This document shows, piece by piece, positions 30,038 through 38,926 of a stretch of 64,000 nt of DNA. This DNA comes from a virus, in IMG/VR virus record IMGVR_UViG_3300027668_000008, positions 124,001-188,000 of that record. One strand, written 5' to 3'. The position numbers and the translations under genes are program-made. Numbering within the stretch: the first letter of the stretch is position 1; every line of letters begins with the position of its first letter. The notes below the pieces were generated by a model. It saw only the letters and a list, made by a program, of their open reading frames with translations. It was not told the origin of the DNA and searched no databases.

Positions 30038-32356
30038 CTATATTGTGCAGGCTTCACAATAATCATCATACTCAGCATCGGTTTTAAATTCATCTCTGCC
30101 TAATAATTCTGCCTTATTAATGTTAAACTTATCAACATCAATTTCACCTTGTCCGTCATATGTATTAAAGTAGTAAAGTTGTTTACCACCATACTTATAG
30201 AACATAATTAAATGTTGTAACATCACACTCATTGGAATCTTTTCATCTTCGTAGTGTGTTGGATTATAACTGGTATTAACACTAATACCTTGATCAATAT
30301 ATTTTTGCATCACTGCCATAATCTTCAGATAACCCTCTGGAGATTTTTGATCCCATAACATTTCATACTTATTTTTAAGTCTTCGATATTCTGGTACAAC
30401 TTGCTTTAAAATACCATCTTTGCTTTGTTTAACACTTACAAATGCACGTGGTGGTTCAATTCCGTTGGTACTGTTACTTATCTGTGCTGACGTTTCTGCA
30501 GGCATAAGTGCCATCAAAGTACTGTTTCTGATACCTGTTTTTTGCAGTTGTTTACGCAAACTAGTCCATGCCATACGTTCTTTGTGTGGCACTAACTCGT
30601 CTACATCAGTCTTATATGTCATATTAGGCGTAATACCTGCACCATACTTTGTTTCGTCTATTCCTGGACAAGCACCTTGCTCTACTGCCAAATCCGCACT
30701 TGCTTTAATTAAGTAGTAACTCCATGCTTCTGCATATCTGTCAACTAACTCTAAGTTTGGATTTGTGTAAGTCATGTCATGTTTAGCCATCCAATATGCT
30801 AAATTAATAATACCAATACCTAAAGGACGTCTTTTGTTTGTGCTATTCTCTGCCGCTTTTACAGGATAATGTTGATACGTTAGTAACGCATCTAATCCAC
30901 GCACTGCAAGTCTGCATACACGTTCAAAGTCTGCAATGTCTTTAATGTTTCCCCAGTTGACTGCACTTAATGTACACAATGCAATTTCACCTTCTTCGTC
31001 ATTAAAGTCGTTAAGAGGTTTAGTTGGTAAGTTAATCTCACAACATAAATTACTTTGTTTAATTGGTGCTTTACTGGCAATGAATGAACTGTGGTCGTTT
31101 GCATGGTCTACATTCATTAAATAAATTCTACCTGTGTTTTTACGTTCTTCCATAAACGCACTAAACAAGTCACTAGCACGGATACTTTTCTTTCGAATTT
31201 TTGTATTACGTTCTGCACGTTCATAAAGTTCTTTAAACTTATCTTGATCTTTAAAAAATGATTCGTATAATCCAGGTACATCTTGAGGCGAGAAAAGAGT
31301 TATGTTGTCGTTTGTAAGTAAACGTTCATACATTAATTTGTTAAACTGAACTCCATAATCCATGTGCCTAACTCGATTTTCTTCTGTGCCTTTGTTATTT
31401 TTTAGCACAAGCATATCTTCAATTTCTAAATGCCATAAAGGATAATACAATGTTGCCGCTCCATTACGCACACCTCCTTGTGAACAAGAACGTGTTGCCG
31501 CTTGGAACATTTTATAAAAAGGTATAACACCTGTATGGTATGCGTCACCGTTACGAATAGGACTACCTAATGCACGAATACTTCCTGCACCAATACCAAT
31601 ACCTGCCTTTTGTGAAACATACTTAACAATAGCACTTGTTGTTGCATTAATACTGTCTAAACTATCGCCTGTTTCTACTAGTACACAACTACTAAACTGT
31701 CGTTGTGGAGTTCTAACTCCTGCCATTACTGGCGTAGGTAAACTAATGTCGAAAGTACTTGTAGCATCATAATACTCTTTAACATATTGCATTCTTGTTT
31801 CTTTTGGGTAGTTACTAAACAGTGTTGCCGCAATTAACATATATGCTACTTGTGGTGTTTCATATATTACTTTTGTTACACGATTTTGTACAAGATACTT
31901 ACCACGCCATTGTTCCATAGCCGCATAAGTCATGCTCTCGTCACGGTCGTGTTTTATGTATTTGTCAAAGTCATTAAATTCTTCTTCTGAATAAAGTTCT
32001 AAAATTTCTGCATCATAAAATCCTAGTTCAATATTCTTCTTTACAATATCTAAAATGTGTTTGGGTTTAAACGAATCATAAACCATTTTACGCAAATGGT
32101 AGTTAATAAGTCTACCTGCTACCCATTGATAATTAGGAGTGTCTTCGCTGATTAAATCAGCCGCACTCTTTATCATTGTTTCTTGTATTTCTGTTGAAGT
32201 GATTCCTGTATAAAAGGAAAGGTGGGATTTAATTTCTACTTCACTTGCACTTACACCTGTTATATTCTCACACGCATAAAATACTACTTTATGCATTTTT
32301 TCTAGGTCTAAGTCTTCTTTTGTTCCGTCTCTTTTCGTTACTTGAATTTGTGTCAT
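30038..32356 (-). CDS. nrdA: Class Ia ribonucleotide reductase, large subunit
   Basis: Reduces ribonucleoside diphosphates. The 772-residue protein has an N-terminal ATP-cone (about 1-90, VTKRDGTKEDLDLEKMHKVV), the substrate Cys in QFSSCVLVETGDSLDSI, NLCCEINLPTKPL with catalytic Cys and Glu, ALMPAETSAQISNSTNGIEPP and a C-terminal CEAC redox pair. The ATP-cone suggests allosteric dATP control. Standard length for the family. Confidence 0.97.
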   Translation of the reverse strand: MTQIQVTKRDGTKEDLDLEKMHKVVFYACENITGVSASEVEIKSHLSFYTGITSTEIQETMIKSAADLISEDTPNYQWVAGRLINYHLRKMVYDSFKPKHILDIVKKNIELGFYDAEILELYSEEEFNDFDKYIKHDRDESMTYAAMEQWRGKYLVQNRVTKVIYETPQVAYMLIAATLFSNYPKETRMQYVKEYYDATSTFDISLPTPVMAGVRTPQRQFSSCVLVETGDSLDSINATTSAIVKYVSQKAGIGIGAGSIRALGSPIRNGDAYHTGVIPFYKMFQAATRSCSQGGVRNGAATLYYPLWHLEIEDMLVLKNNKGTEENRVRHMDYGVQFNKLMYERLLTNDNITLFSPQDVPGLYESFFKDQDKFKELYERAERNTKIRKKSIRASDLFSAFMEERKNTGRIYLMNVDHANDHSSFIASKAPIKQSNLCCEINLPTKPLNDFNDEEGEIALCTLSAVNWGNIKDIADFERVCRLAVRGLDALLTYQHYPVKAAENSTNKRRPLGIGIINLAYWMAKHDMTYTNPNLELVDRYAEAWSYYLIKASADLAVEQGACPGIDETKYGAGITPNMTYKTDVDELVPHKERMAWTSLRKQLQKTGIRNSTLMALMPAETSAQISNSTNGIEPPRAFVSVKQSKDGILKQVVPEYRRLKNKYEMLWDQKSPEGYLKIMAVMQKYIDQGISVNTSYNPTHYEDEKIPMSVMLQHLIMFYKYGGKQLYYFNTYDGQGEIDVDKFNINKAELLGRDEFKTDAEYDDYCEACTI

Positions 32357-32375
32357 TTGATGCCTTGCTATTGTA

Positions 32376-32816
32376 TTATAGATACTTCTGTGCCTTTAGA
32401 TCCTCTACTGTGAAGACCTTCTGGATTGATAAATCTTGTGGTATCGATGTTGTATTTACTACTTGTCGATACACTATATTAAGAGCATATTTTGTTATAT
32501 GCACTGCGTTAACGAATTTGTTTTCACTCTTATATATTACTACACTTATAGTACTATTGTCAAGTATTTCCGACAAATAAATTGTATAAAAGATCCCTAG
32601 TGCTATTGCTACGTCACAATAGTGATTGTCGTTAAGTAATGTCCACGGATCTGGCCATTCTTCACAACGTGTCCAATCTAAGTAACCGTTGGTTGTAGGA
32701 GCCTTGCCCCATAAATCAACTACGGCTTGTAGAGCTTCTTCTTCAGGTAAACTCTTTAGGTCGGCACGAAATTGCCTCCAGAAATGTAGCCTGTCTTCGG
32801 GTTTTAAATCAAACAT
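32376..32816 (-). CDS. Conserved phage protein, unknown
   Basis: A 146-residue protein. DRLHFWRQFRADLKSLPEEE, then LDWTRCEEWPDPWTLLNDN and YCDVAIALGIFYTIYLSE. The WPDPWTLL...YCD...ALG-x-x-YT pattern is conserved in T4-like marine phages as a protein of unknown role. It lies 6 bases before the tailspike gene's stop, so is probably co-transcribed with it. Confidence 0.75.
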   Translation of the reverse strand: MFDLKPEDRLHFWRQFRADLKSLPEEEALQAVVDLWGKAPTTNGYLDWTRCEEWPDPWTLLNDNHYCDVAIALGIFYTIYLSEILDNSTISVVIYKSENKFVNAVHITKYALNIVYRQVVNTTSIPQDLSIQKVFTVEDLKAQKYL

Positions 32817-32822
32817 TCTTAA

Positions 32823-34388
32823 TTAAGAAAAATTAGTTATACGATATTTAAGTGTTGCGTCTGCACCTGTTGATGTTGTTGTGTACTGAACAGTACCATC
32901 AGAGGCTAATAGTGTTAATCCTGCACCTACGTCTGCATTTTCAGTGAAGGCTTGTTCAAAAGTATAACCAGCAGTATTACTACCAGCAACTTTCATAACA
33001 CCCATTCGTCTTGCATTACCACGTTCAATAACAAAGTCTATTTCTGCATTAATTAAAACACTTGAATCAAAGTCAATTGCAGTGCTCGTTACTGAAGTAG
33101 TGTTATCAACTAATGTAAAACTTTTTCCTGGCTCTTGAGTATGTAAACCATAAGTTAGTTTATCACCTGCAATTAAACCAAATACTGCTTTACCATTATT
33201 TTGTAGGTTTGGGTGTGTTGCCTGTTGTGATACAGTTCTGTCGAACCCATCACCGAGGCTAATATTGTTGTCTGCATCAAAGTCAATAATTGGACAAGTA
33301 GGTGTTCCACCACTAGCAATGTTTGCCACGCCACAAGTTGTAAATGTATTAAACGAACTCGTAAACTCTTGTACTGTTACAGTTTTGATTGCTTCTTTGT
33401 ATATAAGTTCAAACAAAGAATTTGTTACTTTAACACCACGTGGGCCTGATCCTGATCCAACTGCTGAAAGTAAAATACCTGCAAAGTTATCGTGTATGTA
33501 ACAATTATTTAATATTACATTTGTAGCATCGTTATTACTATATAATCCAACATCTAATTTTGCAAAGTCACAGTTTTCAAATTTAACATTTTTAGTATCT
33601 GTTGAAGCAGTTTGTGTAATAATTACACCTGCTTTACCGTTGCTTAATGATGATGGATTAGTAACGTGTCTTCCTTTAAATCTAACGTTAGTAAACGTTA
33701 CCATGTTTGCTTGGTCAACTAAAAAGTTGTGATCATCTTGTGTATGATAAAATTGTATATTCGAAATGTTTATGTTTTTAGGTTTTAATGCTCCACCTAT
33801 TCCAACATTGGCTCCTACTTGTTGCTTACTATCAGAAGTTTCGCCAACATATCCTGAAACAGATGTTCTTTTAAGTATAGTAGCACCTGGACCGTCACCA
33901 ACAATGTTTGCATTCCTAGGAAACTTAATTGAATCAGATACAAGATACACGCCTGCAGGAAAGTAAACTGTTTTTAATGTTTCTTTGTTTGTTGCTTCAC
34001 GTGAATAAATTTGATTTAACATAAAGTTAATTTTAGCAGTATGATCCGTGACACCGTCTCCTTCAATGCCAAAATCTTTAGCATTAATGAAGTCATCTAA
34101 TTTGTTTTGGAGAGAACGTTGTATACTAGCACCACTTGATGTAGTTTGTGCAGTATATCCTACTTCAGCGCCTTTATATGTATAACTGTTAATACTTCCT
34201 AATATATCACTATATTGTGTTAATATTTCTGTATTACCAATAGCCGGTGCACCCTCTGATGTGGTTCCGTTACCAATGTATAATTTACGTTCGTCAATCA
34301 CCCAGCCAATTTCTGCACTTGACAGTTGTGGCAAGTCAGCGTTCAGACCCCTGCGATGTTGAATTTTTGATATTTGAATTACTGCCAT
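32823..34388 (-). CDS. Tailspike/fibre protein with pectate-lyase-like beta-helix
   Basis: A 521-residue virion protein. N-terminal adaptor (1-65: QISKIQHRRGLNADLPQLSS, AEIGWVIDERKLYIGNG) is the module that attaches to baseplates in many phages. From about residue 90 a right-handed beta-helix begins: AKDFGIEGDGVTDHTAKINF, TVYFPAGVYLVSDSIKFP, NIVGDGPGATILKRT, like pectate-lyase-3 tailspikes. The C-terminal domain (about 390-521) is beta-rich. It may bind or cut surface polysaccharide. A late promoter box plus AGGAG precede it, fitting a structural gene. Confidence 0.88.
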   Translation of the reverse strand: MAVIQISKIQHRRGLNADLPQLSSAEIGWVIDERKLYIGNGTTSEGAPAIGNTEILTQYSDILGSINSYTYKGAEVGYTAQTTSSGASIQRSLQNKLDDFINAKDFGIEGDGVTDHTAKINFMLNQIYSREATNKETLKTVYFPAGVYLVSDSIKFPRNANIVGDGPGATILKRTSVSGYVGETSDSKQQVGANVGIGGALKPKNINISNIQFYHTQDDHNFLVDQANMVTFTNVRFKGRHVTNPSSLSNGKAGVIITQTASTDTKNVKFENCDFAKLDVGLYSNNDATNVILNNCYIHDNFAGILLSAVGSGSGPRGVKVTNSLFELIYKEAIKTVTVQEFTSSFNTFTTCGVANIASGGTPTCPIIDFDADNNISLGDGFDRTVSQQATHPNLQNNGKAVFGLIAGDKLTYGLHTQEPGKSFTLVDNTTSVTSTAIDFDSSVLINAEIDFVIERGNARRMGVMKVAGSNTAGYTFEQAFTENADVGAGLTLLASDGTVQYTTTSTGADATLKYRITNFS

Positions 34389-34405
34389 ATTCGTCTCCTA
34401 TAACG

Positions 34406-34413
34406 TATTTATA
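34406..34413 (-). promoter_or_regulatory. T4-late-type promoter of tailspike gene
   Basis: Exact TATAAATA followed by CGTTATAGGAGACG before the ATG at 34388; leader with a Shine-Dalgarno sequence. Confidence 0.65.
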
Positions 34414-34415
34414 CT

Positions 34416-35099
34416 CTAAAAATGATTTGTATAAAAGTCTTCTACTCTTTTCCACCATTCTTTAACAGTTTTATCCCACTCGTCACCTTCAAGTACCCAA
34501 TACTGGTATTCATAGTCTTTACTACACATTAAAATAGCACCTTGATGTATATCAGTACCGTGTATTTCGTTGTGAGCAGTGGCATAGGCTGTTAACTGTA
34601 AGAAGTAATCACCTACCCATTCGGTCTTTTTAGGTTTATTAGTTTGCTTGAAATCTATAATAGAGGGTTTACCGTCATACAATCCAACACAGTCCGTTGT
34701 ACCAGCATAGATACTTGGGAAATACAACGGAACTTCTGTTCCCCATATTTCGCTTACATGAGACATACCTTTTTCAATAACAATCTCAGCCATTTTATGA
34801 CTTTGTTGGCTGAATGGGTTACTGCCTGGTGCTTTAATTTTATCTTCTATGCAATAGTCTTCTAACCATTTATGCATACGAGTTCCACGTCCAGATGCTT
34901 CAGTTACAATTTCTTGTGCCTTTGCTTCACCTACACGTTTTTTCCAGTTACGAAGTATCTGTTTTTTCTCTTCTGATTTTGTTTTGTCAAGGATTGTTGT
35001 AACACTTGGAACGGCTACACCTGATGGTGTTGTGTATAATCTTTTGCCGTCTACTTGTTTACGTTTGATTGGTGTATAATCGTACCGTTCAGTTATCAT
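34416..35099 (-). CDS. PD-(D/E)XK exonuclease, RecB/MGME1-like
   Basis: A 227-residue nuclease: VPSVTTILDKTKSEEKKQIL, RGTRMHKWLEDYC (motif helix), AGTTDCVGLYDGKPSIIDFK (catalytic Asp and D-x-K) and FLQLTAYATAHNE (Gln motif). This is the Cas4/RecB-type nuclease arrangement seen in MGME1-like phage exonucleases. Likely acts in DNA recombination or processing. It has its own sigma70-like promoter. Confidence 0.85.
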   Translation of the reverse strand: MITERYDYTPIKRKQVDGKRLYTTPSGVAVPSVTTILDKTKSEEKKQILRNWKKRVGEAKAQEIVTEASGRGTRMHKWLEDYCIEDKIKAPGSNPFSQQSHKMAEIVIEKGMSHVSEIWGTEVPLYFPSIYAGTTDCVGLYDGKPSIIDFKQTNKPKKTEWVGDYFLQLTAYATAHNEIHGTDIHQGAILMCSKDYEYQYWVLEGDEWDKTVKEWWKRVEDFYTNHF

Positions 35100-35132
35100 G
35101 AATAATTCTCTTATTGATTATGTATAACTTTA

Positions 35133-35162
35133 ATTATACAGTAGTATTGCCTACAATGTCAA
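35133..35162 (-). promoter_or_regulatory. Sigma70-like promoter for exonuclease gene
   Basis: TTGACA (35157-35162), 18-base spacer, TATAAT (35133-35138). The -10 is exact consensus. Confidence 0.6.
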
Positions 35163-35165
35163 GTA

Positions 35166-35528
35166 TTATTTTCTTTTATTTAAGGCACGTTTAGCCATTT
35201 TGTCAACTTGCGTTGTTGGCTCTAACTCAACATCAGATGCATTTGCAATAGACTGGTCGTCCTGTCCATCTGTGTTTTTAAATATAATAAGATCTTTATT
35301 ATAATCTGTAACTAAATTTTGTATAGATTGATTATTTTGGAATAGCTCACTAAAACTATCGTAAGATAAAGGCACACCTAAACGATTTGCCATAGAAGAA
35401 AATGCTTTCATAGAGATTTGTGTTTTAGCACCCATCTGTTCAGCACGGTTTCTAAGGAACAATAACAAACTTATAAGTTTGTCTATTCCGACTGGTGCTT
35501 TTTCTGTGATGAAATCACTTGCTTTCAT
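35166..35528 (-). CDS. Unknown protein in virion-gene cluster
   Basis: A 120-residue helical protein starting MKASDFITEKAPVGIDKLIS, with TQISMKAFSSMANRLGVPLS and SFSELFQNNQSIQNLVTDYN, ending in a basic KMAKRALNKRK. The MKxxDFITE start is shared with several neighbours (MRISDLFEE, MKLNELND, MRIDEIDF), hinting at a common class of phage proteins made together. Function unknown. Confidence 0.65.
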   Translation of the reverse strand: MKASDFITEKAPVGIDKLISLLLFLRNRAEQMGAKTQISMKAFSSMANRLGVPLSYDSFSELFQNNQSIQNLVTDYNKDLIIFKNTDGQDDQSIANASDVELEPTTQVDKMAKRALNKRK

Positions 35529-36529
35529 TATGAACGTTCTTGTCGATCTAAATCGTCAACGCCTTCTTGTCCAGAAGCGTCTGCGTCTAAGTCTATATCT
35601 AATGTATCATCGACTGCATTTACTTCTGCGTCTGCATCAGCATCTGCTACAGGCTCTTCAAGTTCAAGGTCGTCAGCAGTAGTTAAGTCTGTTCCAGACT
35701 CGTCTGCATTTCCAGTTAAAATACGTGATGCATTATCCATGTCGCCTCTTGCAGTTGTTAACGCATCATATAGTGCATCCAACGAACCTTTAGCGGCATT
35801 TATAAATGCTTCTGCTTTTTCATTACCCATTTCATCACGGATTTGATCCGTTAATGGAAGTAAATCTTCTGCCTGCATATCACTCACATCTTCTAACATA
35901 GATTGAATTCTGTCAACTAGGTCTTTTGATGCTAGTACTAATTCAGCACTCTCAACATCACCTTCGTTAATTTGTTTAGACTCTGCAATGCCTAATTGTT
36001 TTTTAGCACGTTTGTCTACCATTTGTAAGAAACGCACATTTGCTAAATTACTAGACATAATTTCATCAATCATATCTATAATTGGCATAAGTCCTGTCAT
36101 TAAAGTCGGGGGAACTGTTTGACCTTTTTTGTACATTTCTAAAGCACGTTTGGCTTTCATATAATTTTGTGGGCCTACTAGTAGTCTTAAAGCATTTGCT
36201 TTTCTACTTTGTGCCGCTGGAGATTCTTGTTCTGGTTCTACTTTACCATCATTGGGCTCAATCTCACCTTTTTCTTTTGTAGTTGGACCTTCGTTAACAC
36301 CTAAGTTATTTTCAATTTGCCATGCTTCAACTGTTTCTAAAACAACTTTAGACATCATATACTTCTTGCCCTCAGTTTCTTCTGCCATTTCTCTTTTAGC
36401 AGTTTTTATCATTTGGTTGGCGATGTCTTCGTTCATTTTGCTTAAATCAAAACCGAATCCAAAACGAGTAGACAGTAATTTGTTTAACTTACTACTTCTC
36501 GATACTTTGTTTAAATCATTTAATTCCAT
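35528..36529 (-). CDS. Probable virion or assembly protein, unknown
   Basis: A 333-residue protein with helical N-terminal two-thirds (GFGFDLSKMNEDIANQMIKT, ALEMYKKGQTVPPTLMTGLM) and a very acidic, Asp/Ala-rich C-terminal tail from about 270 (DLELEEPVADADADAEVNAV). Resembles conserved structural-region proteins of marine T4-like phages. Acidic tails occur in scaffold-like proteins but that is only a suggestion. Starts one base from the gene downstream. Confidence 0.65.
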   Translation of the reverse strand: MELNDLNKVSRSSKLNKLLSTRFGFGFDLSKMNEDIANQMIKTAKREMAEETEGKKYMMSKVVLETVEAWQIENNLGVNEGPTTKEKGEIEPNDGKVEPEQESPAAQSRKANALRLLVGPQNYMKAKRALEMYKKGQTVPPTLMTGLMPIIDMIDEIMSSNLANVRFLQMVDKRAKKQLGIAESKQINEGDVESAELVLASKDLVDRIQSMLEDVSDMQAEDLLPLTDQIRDEMGNEKAEAFINAAKGSLDALYDALTTARGDMDNASRILTGNADESGTDLTTADDLELEEPVADADADAEVNAVDDTLDIDLDADASGQEGVDDLDRQERS

Positions 36530-36559
36530 GTGAGTTCCCTAATTCTATGTTATTACTAT

Positions 36560-37000
36560 TTAGTTGATTTTAATCTTTTTAATTGTTTCATCTAACTGTC
36601 CTCTAACGTAATTCTTATGGTATTCGCTCTCTTCATACCTAATATACATCAAATCTTTGCGAAATTCGTCATTTGCAGTACGATATCTTTGATGAAATAT
36701 CATCGAATCATTAGCAAACCTACTAAACTTCAAATCCTGTGCTTCAACTAGTTGTGCTTCTGTCTGTTGCCCTTGTAATGAAGCGACAGCCCATGCTAGA
36801 GCACTGTTTCGTAGTGTAAAGGAGTTAACTAACTCTCCGTTATCATATACTTGCCATACACCATTACGTTCTAAGCAATAGTATTTACCCACTTTAACAT
36901 GAGCACCATTTATTGATACAACGGGTAAGTTATCAGATTTTTCTTCTAAGAAGTTTTTAATCTTTGTTATACTTACTTTACTTTTTATTTTCTTTGACAT
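36560..37000 (-). CDS. Unknown protein
   Basis: From the ATG at 37000 (MSKKIKSKVSITKIKNFLEE, 146 residues), which overlaps the upstream gene by 23 bases; the frame is open to 37039. It contains a beta-type middle (VSINGAHVKVGKYYCLERNG, VWQVYDNGEL) and helical C-terminus. The latter, with R-R-T/Y-A-N-D-E-F-R-K-D-L-x-Y-I-R, looks like conserved phage proteins. Function unknown. Confidence 0.65.
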   Translation of the reverse strand: MSKKIKSKVSITKIKNFLEEKSDNLPVVSINGAHVKVGKYYCLERNGVWQVYDNGELVNSFTLRNSALAWAVASLQGQQTEAQLVEAQDLKFSRFANDSMIFHQRYRTANDEFRKDLMYIRYEESEYHKNYVRGQLDETIKKIKIN

Positions 37001-37184
37001 AGTAGAGATCACCATTTTTCTTTTTCCTATTGAGTACACTTTTATTCACTAACATAAATGCCAACTTTAGTTGACCTGGGCTTAACTCAGTCATTATAAT
37101 TGACTGCTTAAATTCTCCTAAAAAGTCTTCTTCTTCCTTTGTCAATGAAACTCTTGCTCCATCGGAAAACTTATAGTATGTCAT
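36978..37184 (-). CDS. Small protein, unknown
   Basis: A 68-residue protein starting MTYYKFSDGARVSLTKEEED, with a helical middle (SPGQLKLAFMLVNKSVLN) and a basic end. It shares a base with the stop of the kinase gene upstream. Function not recognised. Confidence 0.6.
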   Translation of the reverse strand: MTYYKFSDGARVSLTKEEEDFLGEFKQSIIMTELSPGQLKLAFMLVNKSVLNRKKKNGDLYYVKENKK

Positions 37185-37843
37185 TACTTGCCTTGTTGCG
37201 TCTTAATCCATGCTTTTGCAACAGGATTAGTATGCGGTGTTTCTGTGTATGCTTTCATTCTTCTATACATACTCAGTAATACACCCTTTAGGCTTTCATT
37301 ATTTGAATTGTCTACTACGAACATATTTCTACCAAAAAAGTTGTGGAATTTTCCAATGTTTGTTTGTACACTTTTCCACATTTTAGTAACTAGTTCGTTG
37401 GGTAATCTTCTATCTCTTTTAGCATTACGTTCTAATGCCGTATCTAAGTCAGTGTTAACAAACACCATTGCACAATCGTATCCGATTTTACGCAATTCTC
37501 CACTTAGATGTTCTATTTTGTCATAATCTTTACCGGTGCCATCTATAACTACGCCTAGGCGTCCATCTAAAAAAGATTGTTGTTTTATATCAGTTAAGGC
37601 TTTAGCACGTTGTCTTGTCGCTTGTCCGTCAGTACTAGCAAGTGCATCTGGATCTGTTAAATCAATATTGCTCTTTTTTGCTAGATACTCATAAGCATCG
37701 TCGGTGTTTATTATTTTATATCCTAAAGACACAAATGCAACATTCTTAGCAATAAAGCTCTTACCACTACCAGGACCACCTGCTAGGAATACTGCTTTAA
37801 AAATTGCGGGATCGTTTACACCTTCTTCAAGGTCAGTCAGTCT
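37184..37843 (-). CDS. P-loop nucleotide kinase-like protein, in-frame start missing
   Basis: A predicted phosphotransferase. Its frame is open from 37843: RLTDLEEGVNDPAIFKAVFL, then the Walker A GGPGSGKS, IINTDDAYEYLAKKS, VIDGTGKDYDKIE, and the lid ERNAKRDRRLP. No ATG, GTG or TTG occurs between the last in-frame stop and the Walker motif; the first usable start (GTG at 37732) would remove it. The frame joins the 84-residue gene upstream by a -1 shift in an A9 run, giving a fusion of about 300 residues. Either frameshifting, polymerase slippage or a one-base sequence error explains this. Confidence 0.75.
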   Translation of the reverse strand, partial: RLTDLEEGVNDPAIFKAVFLAGGPGSGKSFIAKNVAFVSLGYKIINTDDAYEYLAKKSNIDLTDPDALASTDGQATRQRAKALTDIKQQSFLDGRLGVVIDGTGKDYDKIEHLSGELRKIGYDCAMVFVNTDLDTALERNAKRDRRLPNELVTKMWKSVQTNIGKFHNFFGRNMFVVDNSNNESLKGVLLSMYRRMKAYTETPHTNPVAKAWIKTQQGK

Positions 37844-38091
37844 TTTTTTTTGACCTCGGTAGCAATGGATACTGTTTGTCCGGGTTTAATTTTGGAGCCT
37901 TGTCCTTGGGGTTTAGCGGATTTTGGCTTAATGGTTGGAGCATTAGGATTTGAAGTATCTATATCCATTTTCTTTAGGTCAATTTTAGTCGTAACACCTG
38001 GCTTCTTTGGATCGATAATTTCAACATTATCGCCAGCAACCTTAGTTACTTTACCTTGCATAGGTTCTTCAAATAAATCACTAATTCTCAT
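37837..38091 (-). CDS. 84-residue protein, possible N-terminal part of frameshift fusion
   Basis: Starts MRISDLFEEPMQGKVTKVAG, continues DNVEIIDPKKPGVTTKIDLK (a small beta-barrel-like strand pattern) and a Lys/Pro linker, and ends EVKKKD-stop. The stop follows the A9 run by one codon. Shares the MRISDLFEE start with other genes of this cluster. Alone it would be a small unknown protein; with a -1 shift it continues into the kinase. Confidence 0.7.
   Translation of the reverse strand: MRISDLFEEPMQGKVTKVAGDNVEIIDPKKPGVTTKIDLKKMDIDTSNPNAPTIKPKSAKPQGQGSKIKPGQTVSIATEVKKKD
37843..37851 (-). other. A9 slippery tract, candidate -1 frameshift or transcriptional slippage site
   Basis: The minus strand reads GTC-AAA-AAA-AAA-GAC-TGA in frame of the upstream gene. 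It contains an A-AAA-AAA heptamer and is followed at once by a stop, the layout of programmed -1 sites. A shift of -1 enters the kinase frame (AGA-CTG-ACT). Confidence 0.55.
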
Positions 38092-38092
38092 T

Positions 38093-38410
38093 TTAACTCC
38101 GTTTATTCAATGCTTGAACACGTTTACTTGCTGGGTTGATACGTTTAGTACGTTTTGATTTCAACTTCATTCTGGATCCAAGTTTTGCTTTAGTCATTTT
38201 TAGTTTAATACGTTTTCTTATATCAGGTGCTTTAAAACACGCACCAGGACTACTTACTATTTTACCTTTTAATCTACCAATTGAGCATCTGTACTTTCGT
38301 ACAACTTTGTTACCCGAACGGCCCCAAGCCATTTTGGTTTCATCTAAAGAAGTAGGATGTACTTCTTCGATAGGTGTATTTTCGTCGCTGAATAGTTCTA
38401 ATATAAGCAT
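38093..38410 (-). CDS. Conserved basic phage protein
   Basis: A 105-residue, strongly basic protein: DETKMAWGRSGNKVVRKYRC, SIGRLKGKIVSSPGACFKAP, then Lys/Arg-rich segments (SRMKLKSKRTKRINPASKR). The MAWGRSG...RKYRC...GRxKG...CF.APD pattern is widely conserved in T4-like marine phages with no known function. Two Cys and the charge suggest nucleic-acid contact. Confidence 0.75.
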   Translation of the reverse strand: MLILELFSDENTPIEEVHPTSLDETKMAWGRSGNKVVRKYRCSIGRLKGKIVSSPGACFKAPDIRKRIKLKMTKAKLGSRMKLKSKRTKRINPASKRVQALNKRS

Positions 38411-38459
38411 AACACTACTATTTAGTTAAGTTTAATCGGTTTTAATTTTTTGTGAATTA

Positions 38460-38717
38460 CTATATGAATAAGTTGTAGGATAGTATGCCTACTGCACTGA
38501 TTAAAGAACCAATGATAGTCATACCCCACATGATAAGTTGAGATTGACGTTTTTCTCTATCTTTGACAACAGTGTCTCGGATTTCCCCAAGTACAGTTTC
38601 AATGCCGATAACTCGGCCCTCTAAATTGTCTAATTTTTCTTCCAATCGTGAATACCTCGCCGCACATAATTCTACATGGGCCTCTAGGCTTTCTTTCTCA
38701 ATTTCTCTTGTACTCAT
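38460..38717 (-). CDS. Small membrane protein with coiled coil, XhlA-like
   Basis: An 85-residue protein: N-terminal coiled coil (about 8-55, ARYSRLEEKLDNLEGRVIGI) and one C-terminal transmembrane helix (about 62-83, LIMWGMTIIGSLISAVGILS). This matches the XhlA/holin-accessory layout. A late promoter box 160 bases upstream suits a lysis gene. Function is inferred. Confidence 0.65.
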   Translation of the reverse strand: MSTREIEKESLEAHVELCAARYSRLEEKLDNLEGRVIGIETVLGEIRDTVVKDREKRQSQLIMWGMTIIGSLISAVGILSYNLFI

Positions 38718-38874
38718 TCTCTTTTAGTTCCTGTTACGCCTACCTGGGGCGGGTTGATAATTTCGGAGCCTTAATGAATGCCTTTGATTTGCCTATAAAT
38801 TGTTGCCTGTATGCCTAAGTTTGTTGCCTTAATTTTGCCTATGTAACAAACGTTTATTACGTTTCTTACTAATG
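38718..38874 (-). other. Leader-like gap with AGGC repeats and no clear gene
   Basis: About 160 bases between the late promoter and the gene starting at 38717. On the minus strand AGGC(A) occurs six or seven times at 9-19 base intervals. One frame is open for about 23 codons and reads IGKIKATNLGIQATIYRQIK, then a stop, then SEIINPPQVGVTG in the same frame, without an ATG. It could be a decayed gene fragment or an untranslated leader. Confidence 0.3.
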
Positions 38875-38882
38875 TATTTATA
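38875..38882 (-). promoter_or_regulatory. T4-late-type promoter box
   Basis: Exact TATAAATA followed by CATTAG on the minus strand, upstream of the XhlA-like gene. Confidence 0.55.
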
Positions 38883-38926
38883 AAAGTCAAACAGTAGTAA
38901 AACACAAATATAATGTATAGGGTGTT

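Noticed and set aside
38740-38860. Possible CRISPR-like array of AGGC motifs
   Set aside because: The repeat is only 4-5 bases, spacing is irregular (9-19 bases) and there are no cas genes in the window.
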